Shown here piece after piece: positions 46,860-50,493 of a DNA stretch of 50,493 bases (its first letter is position 1; each line of letters begins with the position of its first letter). Origin of the DNA: Haloimpatiens massiliensis (GTDB taxonomy: Bacteria; Bacillota; Clostridia; Clostridiales; Clostridiaceae); the NCBI RefSeq assembly GCF_900184255.1, contig NZ_LT854639.1, positions 575,199 to 625,691 on the forward strand, written 5' to 3'. The translations under genes and the position numbers were made by a program. Under the pieces are notes generated by a model. It saw only the letters and a list, made by a program, of their open reading frames with translations. It was not told the origin of the DNA and searched no databases.

Positions 46860-48106
46860 TAATCATCACCTTCACTTAATAAAACATGTACTGTTGGATT
46901 ATTAAATACATTTCTAGCTACATGGTATATGTCCTCTTTAGCTATATTCTCCAAATTATTTATATCTTTTTCAAATTCATACACATCTTCCCCTTCTAGA
47001 ACTTGTCCTAATACATAGGAACATAATGCAGTTGAATCTTCAATAGTTGCCGCTACAGAAGTTTTCAATATTTTTTTCATTAAATCTATAGCTTTATTAT
47101 CAAAAGTTACTTTCTCTTCTTTTATTCCATTTATGCAATTATCTATTACTTCTAAAGCTTCCTTAACATCTTCTCTAGCTACTGAAGTGTATATATAAAG
47201 ATTCTTTACTCCTTTAGTTAAATCCAAATTAGTATATACATCGTATGCTAGCCCTCTTTTTTCCCTTAATTCTCTAAACAATATGGAATTAGAACTTTCT
47301 CCTAGTTTGTGATTTAAAATTTTCAAAATCAATTCTTTGCTCTTTTCTAATTTATGAAATGTATATAAATACATTATAGTGCTTTGCTCCATATCTTTTT
47401 TTGTTGAAGTTTTTCTAATGGATATATTATCCTCTATAACTATTTCTCTTTTTTCCGTTTTTTTCCTTCTCCACCCAAGAAAATATTTTTCTATTAATTT
47501 TACCACTTCTTCATGCTCATAAGAAGATACCACCACTATACATGAATTATTTGGAACATAATAATTTTTATAATAATTAATAAGGTTTTCCCTAGAAAAT
47601 CTCTTTACAGTTTCCGCCTGACCTATAGTATCATATTTAATAGGGCTTTCTTTAAAAGCCATAGAATTTATTCTCCTGAAGCTATAGTCTTCTATATCAT
47701 CTTTGCTTGTCCTTATTTCAGCCAATATTACTCCTCTTTCTTTTTCTAATTCATCTTTATTAAAAATTGAATTCATAGCCATGTCAGATAGTAGCTCTAC
47801 AGCTTTATCTAATTCTTCGCAAAGTGAAGTAACTGTGTAAACTGTGCTGGTATAATCCGTATAAGCGTTATATTCTCCGCCTAACTGCTCCAATTCATCA
47901 TTTAACTTTTCATTATTCCTATTAGTTGTGCCCTTAAAAAGCATGTGCTCTATAAAATGGCATATTCCCTTTTCATTTTTTTGCTCATACAGTGAACCTA
48001 TTTTAACTGCTAAATTAATACTTGCAATTCTAGTATTCTTCTTTATACTTATTATTTTTAATCCATTATGAAGAGTATTCTCTTTAATATCAAAATATTT
48101 TTTCAT
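46859..48106 (-). CDS. M16 family zinc metallopeptidase (processing peptidase type)
   Basis: 415 residues. The inverted zinc motif is HFIEHMLFKGT near residue 50 (HXXEH) and the distal glutamate is in ERGVILAEIRTSKDD near 125. NAYTDYTSTVYTV, ELREKRGLAYDVYTNL near 277 and a C-terminal inactive half complete the M16B pattern. Bacterial relatives (MlpA/YmxG type) degrade or process peptides in the cytoplasm. It is followed in the same operon by recX with a one-base overlap, an arrangement for which no functional reason is evident. Confidence 0.92.
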   Translation of the reverse strand: MKKYFDIKENTLHNGLKIISIKKNTRIASINLAVKIGSLYEQKNEKGICHFIEHMLFKGTTNRNNEKLNDELEQLGGEYNAYTDYTSTVYTVTSLCEELDKAVELLSDMAMNSIFNKDELEKERGVILAEIRTSKDDIEDYSFRRINSMAFKESPIKYDTIGQAETVKRFSRENLINYYKNYYVPNNSCIVVVSSYEHEEVVKLIEKYFLGWRRKKTEKREIVIEDNISIRKTSTKKDMEQSTIMYLYTFHKLEKSKELILKILNHKLGESSNSILFRELREKRGLAYDVYTNLDLTKGVKNLYIYTSVAREDVKEALEVIDNCINGIKEEKVTFDNKAIDLMKKILKTSVAATIEDSTALCSYVLGQVLEGEDVYEFEKDINNLENIAKEDIYHVARNVFNNPTVHVLLSEGDD

Positions 48107-48239
48107 GTGTCACCTCTATAATTCCTTATGAATAGTTGCAAATTTACCCCCACCACATAGGTAGGGGCTAAAAGTAAATTTATTTTTTAATTTGCTTATA
48201 CTTATATAAAACTATTATAATTTATAACCACATAAATTA

Positions 48240-48283
48240 AAAGAGATGATCATCAAAAGCTTCTCTGAAAATCATCCCTTTTA
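48240..48283 (-). terminator. Possible terminator upstream of the M16 gene
   Basis: AAAAGAGATGAT pairs with ATCATCCCTTTT with one imperfect position (G-T on the minus strand). It lies between the small membrane protein gene and the M16 gene and may end the former's transcript. The rest of 48107-48512 is T-rich, low-complexity sequence (repeats of TTTATTATTTACT) without a gene. Confidence 0.4.
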
Positions 48284-48512
48284 TGTTAATGTTTAATATT
48301 CTCTATTTTTTATTCTTTTTTCATTATTCTTTTTATTATTTACTGCCTTTATTTATTATTTACTATCTTTATTATTTCTTATCTTTATTTATTTCATTAT
48401 TCTTTTCTTTAATAAATAGTAAAAATTCATAAATACTCATTATAAAAAGTATAAAAAGCAAACATCCCTCTTTATAGTTTTCTTTTAGTTTTCTCTATTT
48501 CTTATCTTATTA

Positions 48513-48818
48513 TTATTTATCTTTACCATTCTTTTGATATTGATATTGATTACTTATTAAGCTCACAAGATCATGTGTAAAATTAGATCCTCTAGATATT
48601 AAAATTGCTGTTAATATCTTACCTATTCCATATCGCATATTAACACCTACAAAACTAATAATATCTAGATTTCCTACAAATACCACTACCAAAGCTATAA
48701 TAATAGTACCTATCCTATCTTTTGACAATTTTCCCTTAACAACAATATTCTTCACAGTTTCCCATGTACTTTCTATTATAAATGCCATCACTACAAAAAC
48801 GTATCCATTCATATCCAT
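48513..48818 (-). CDS. Small membrane protein of unknown function
   Basis: 101 residues with three probable membrane helices: GYVFVVMAFIIESTWETVK, IGTIIIALVVVFVGNLDIISFVGV and YGIGKILTAILISRG, then a hydrophilic tail LISNQYQYQKNGKDK. The size and topology are reminiscent of small holin-like or phage-type membrane proteins, but I recognise no family and there is no lysin next to it. ATG behind AAGGTTGA. Flanked by low-complexity DNA on one side and REP-like motifs on the other. Confidence 0.6.
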   Translation of the reverse strand: MDMNGYVFVVMAFIIESTWETVKNIVVKGKLSKDRIGTIIIALVVVFVGNLDIISFVGVNMRYGIGKILTAILISRGSNFTHDLVSLISNQYQYQKNGKDK

Positions 48819-48859
48819 TCAACCTTATACATTATTTTATATAATGTATATGAGGCTAA

Positions 48860-48919
48860 GGGACAGTTAAGAACTTTTAAAGATAAGAAAAAAAGGGAAG
48901 AAAAAAAGGGACGGTTAAG
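48860..48919 (+). repeat. REP-like GGGACGGTTAAG motifs, left of RAYT gene
   Basis: GGGACAGTTAAG (48860-48871) and GGGACGGTTAAG (48908-48919) in direct orientation, about 130-190 bases before the Y1 transposase gene. The complementary form ATTAACCGTCCCTAATT is found downstream of the gene at 50284-50300. Confidence 0.65.
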
Positions 48920-49049
48920 AAAAATACATTTACAATTTTTTAATACAATCTGAATAATAACTTTATTTTATGGCAAGTATTCAAATAAAAGTAATGAATA
49001 TACAATTGAAAATTCAAGTAAAAAAATAGCTATAAAGTGAGGTAATATT

Positions 49050-49964
49050 ATGCCAAGAGGAGAAAGAATAAAAGAGGACGATGCTATATATCATGTAATG
49101 ATAAGAAGTATAAGTGAAGTACCATTATTTAAGAAAGATAAAGATAAGGATATCTATTTAGAAGAAATGAAAAAAAGGCAACAAATGTATAAATTTAAGG
49201 TATATGCATACTGCATGATGACTAACCACGCTCATTTTATGATTGATTCTAATGGTGCGGACATATCAAAAATAATGCATGGTTTAAATTTTAAATACGC
49301 TATAACATTTAATAAAATTCACAAAAGACGTGGGCACTTATTTCAAGATAGATTTAAGAGCAAAATAGTGGATACAGACAGGTATTTAGTAGTTTTATCA
49401 GCATATATTCATAATAATCCATTGAAAATAAGGGGATATGAACATCAGCCAGAAAAATATAAGTATTCAAGTTTAAAAGTATATTTAGGTCTTGAGAAAG
49501 ATAAAACAGGGCTTTTAGATGAAGAGTATGTAATGAAATTCTTTGGCTCAAATGTATTAAATGCAAGAGAAAATTACATGAAGTTTGTGTATATTTGTGA
49601 TGAGGAAAGATTAAAGAAAGAAATAGAATTTGAAGACCAAAAGACAGAATACAGAAGTGAAAAAACAGTATTGATAAGGGATTTTGATCCTGATAAAATA
49701 ATGGAATTTGTAGCAGAAGAAACAGGCATAAAAAAAGTAATGTTATATGTAAAAAACAGTAGAAATACTAAGGTTGCTAGGGCACTCGCTGCGCTTTTAA
49801 TGAGGTGTCTTTGTGATTTTAAGTGTAGTGACATATGTAAGATATTTGGAAATATAACTCAATCAAGGGTGTCAAAGCTTTGTTCTATTGGAGTTGAGCT
49901 TATATCAACAGAAGATAAATATAGAAATATAATAGAGAAATTTATTTTCCAATACCAAACATAG
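49050..49964 (+). CDS. REP-associated tyrosine transposase (RAYT, Y1 family)
   Basis: 304 residues. The N-terminal Y1 transposase fold starts MPRGERIKEDDAIYHVMIRSI. The HUH metal motif is MTNHAHFMI near residue 66, followed by RRGHLFQDRFKSKIV near 100 and the candidate catalytic tyrosine in YLVVLSAYIHNNPLKIRGY near 118. A C-terminal region (from 215) includes a helix-turn-helix-like stretch, LCDFKCSDICKIFGNITQSRVSKL. This architecture, a single-copy gene bracketed by GGGACGGTT motifs in inverted orientation, is that of RAYT genes rather than classic IS200. ATG follows GTGAGGTAAT. Confidence 0.87.
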   Translation: MPRGERIKEDDAIYHVMIRSISEVPLFKKDKDKDIYLEEMKKRQQMYKFKVYAYCMMTNHAHFMIDSNGADISKIMHGLNFKYAITFNKIHKRRGHLFQDRFKSKIVDTDRYLVVLSAYIHNNPLKIRGYEHQPEKYKYSSLKVYLGLEKDKTGLLDEEYVMKFFGSNVLNARENYMKFVYICDEERLKKEIEFEDQKTEYRSEKTVLIRDFDPDKIMEFVAEETGIKKVMLYVKNSRNTKVARALAALLMRCLCDFKCSDICKIFGNITQSRVSKLCSIGVELISTEDKYRNIIEKFIFQYQT

Positions 49965-50445
49965 GTATCCTAATAAAATTAGAGAGTGTGAACTTAGATT
50001 ATAAAATTGAATTAATTTTTTGTTTAATTTAACAATAAGCCTTTTATTTTTAATTTAATAGAAAGTTTTATCTACATGTATATTTTTAATATGTACAAGC
50101 CTATTATCATAATCAAAATATACTTAATGACTAAAAAAATTAAGTTAAATATAGCATATAGTTAGCTTCAATAAATACAATAAATAATTTATTGAAGTAA
50201 TTTATTAAAAATCAACCATCACTAATCGTCTCCATCCCTAATTACTCCTCGATAATTACTCAATACTCAATAATTTGTTAAAAATTAACCGTCCCTAATT
50301 CCCTCCCTAATTCCCCCGTTAGCGTAAAGTTATTGTAGGGAATTAGAAATAGAATATATTTCCATATAGAGTTGAAAAGAAGATATCATCCTACTAAAAT
50401 ATAAGTTGAGAAACAAATAAAAATTAGAAAGGATTGATATCTTCT
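49965..50445. other. Gap after the RAYT gene with REP-like motifs
   Basis: No gene. AT-rich to 50210, then short related motifs: AACCATCACTAATCGTC, CATCCCTAATTACTCC, TTAACCGTCCCTAATT (50284-50300) and CCCTCCCTAATTCCCC. These resemble the complement of the GGGACGGTTAAG motifs on the other side of the RAYT gene. After 50300 the sequence may be the leader or terminus of the next element. Confidence 0.5.
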
Positions 50446-50493
50446 ATGTATAATAGTATACAACATTTTAATGAATTTGGGGTAAAAGAAATT
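50446..50493 (+). CDS. Start of an ORF cut by the window end
   Basis: Sixteen codons, MYNSIQHFNEFGVKEI, behind GAAAGGATTGATATC. The opening resembles N-termini of ISLre2-like transposases, and the location next to repeat-rich DNA would fit an IS, but 16 residues cannot prove it. Confidence 0.35.
   Translation, partial: MYNSIQHFNEFGVKEI

Noticed and set aside
46637..46879. 80-residue plus-strand ORF over the recX start
   Set aside because: Antisense frame of recX with no independent start signal or family match.

Overview
The window is very AT-rich, uses ATG, GTG and TTG starts behind strong GGAGG-type ribosome binding sites, and carries a spore protein gene, the acetylase branch of the diaminopimelate pathway, a valine T-box and an acyl-CoA dehydratase activase. 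This fits an anaerobic spore-forming Clostridium, most likely of the C. botulinum group I / C. sporogenes type. The species is inference from gene content and style, not a database result.

Layout. 0.3-2.5 kb: Hsp33, a methyltransferase and an alpha/beta-type SASP gene, all on the minus strand. 2.5-5.0 kb: insertion-sequence debris, namely a decayed IS607-type element (tnpA stub plus broken tnpB), a 130-bp IS200/IS605-like MITE inside that tnpB, and a deleted IS1182-type element whose right end provides a terminator for the opp operon. 5.0-15.1 kb: an oligopeptide ABC transporter (oppBCDF) with three tandem oppA paralogues. 15.9-21.3 kb: dapA-dapB (+), a VOC protein and an aminotransferase (-), and dapH (+), so most of the acetylase lysine/DAP pathway is here. 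21.4-26.8 kb: a two-OB-fold SSB, a polysaccharide deacetylase, DUF4364, a YVTN-type propeller, a TSCPD protein and folC. 27.8-31.0 kb: valS with a T-box leader and a near-consensus promoter. 31.2-35.5 kb: a BNR-propeller membrane protein and a cardiolipin synthase gene cut by a 1388-bp IS with a 7-bp target duplication. 35.7-43.8 kb: an NMT1/SsuA-type binding protein, then on the opposite strand a 1428-residue activase/dehydratase fusion, then the ATPase and permease that probably belong with the binding protein. 44-48.8 kb: TPR protein, membrane transglutaminase, recX with a duplicated C-terminal repeat, M16 peptidase, small membrane protein. 49-50.5 kb: a RAYT-type Y1 transposase flanked by REP-like GGGACGGTT motifs, and the first codons of a further ORF.

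The most unusual content is intergenic. Five copies of a giant hairpin (231-232 bp each) occur at 17.55, 25.18, 26.89, 27.57 and 37.47 kb. They fall into two subtypes whose stem arms differ completely yet remain complementary within each copy, while an apical loop and two internal-loop segments are conserved. Four of five sit just after a stop codon in the sense orientation of that gene. The hairpins are embedded in larger composite repeats with smaller hairpin modules, and one site (36.75 kb) has the flanking modules without the hairpin. Two further palindromic families occur twice each: a 157-bp palindrome at 15.46 and 31.07 kb, and an array of degenerate GTAAGAAGT-type units at 18.7 and 36.97 kb. 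These repeats separate valS from folC and fill most of the long gaps. No rRNA, tRNA, CRISPR array or prophage was seen.
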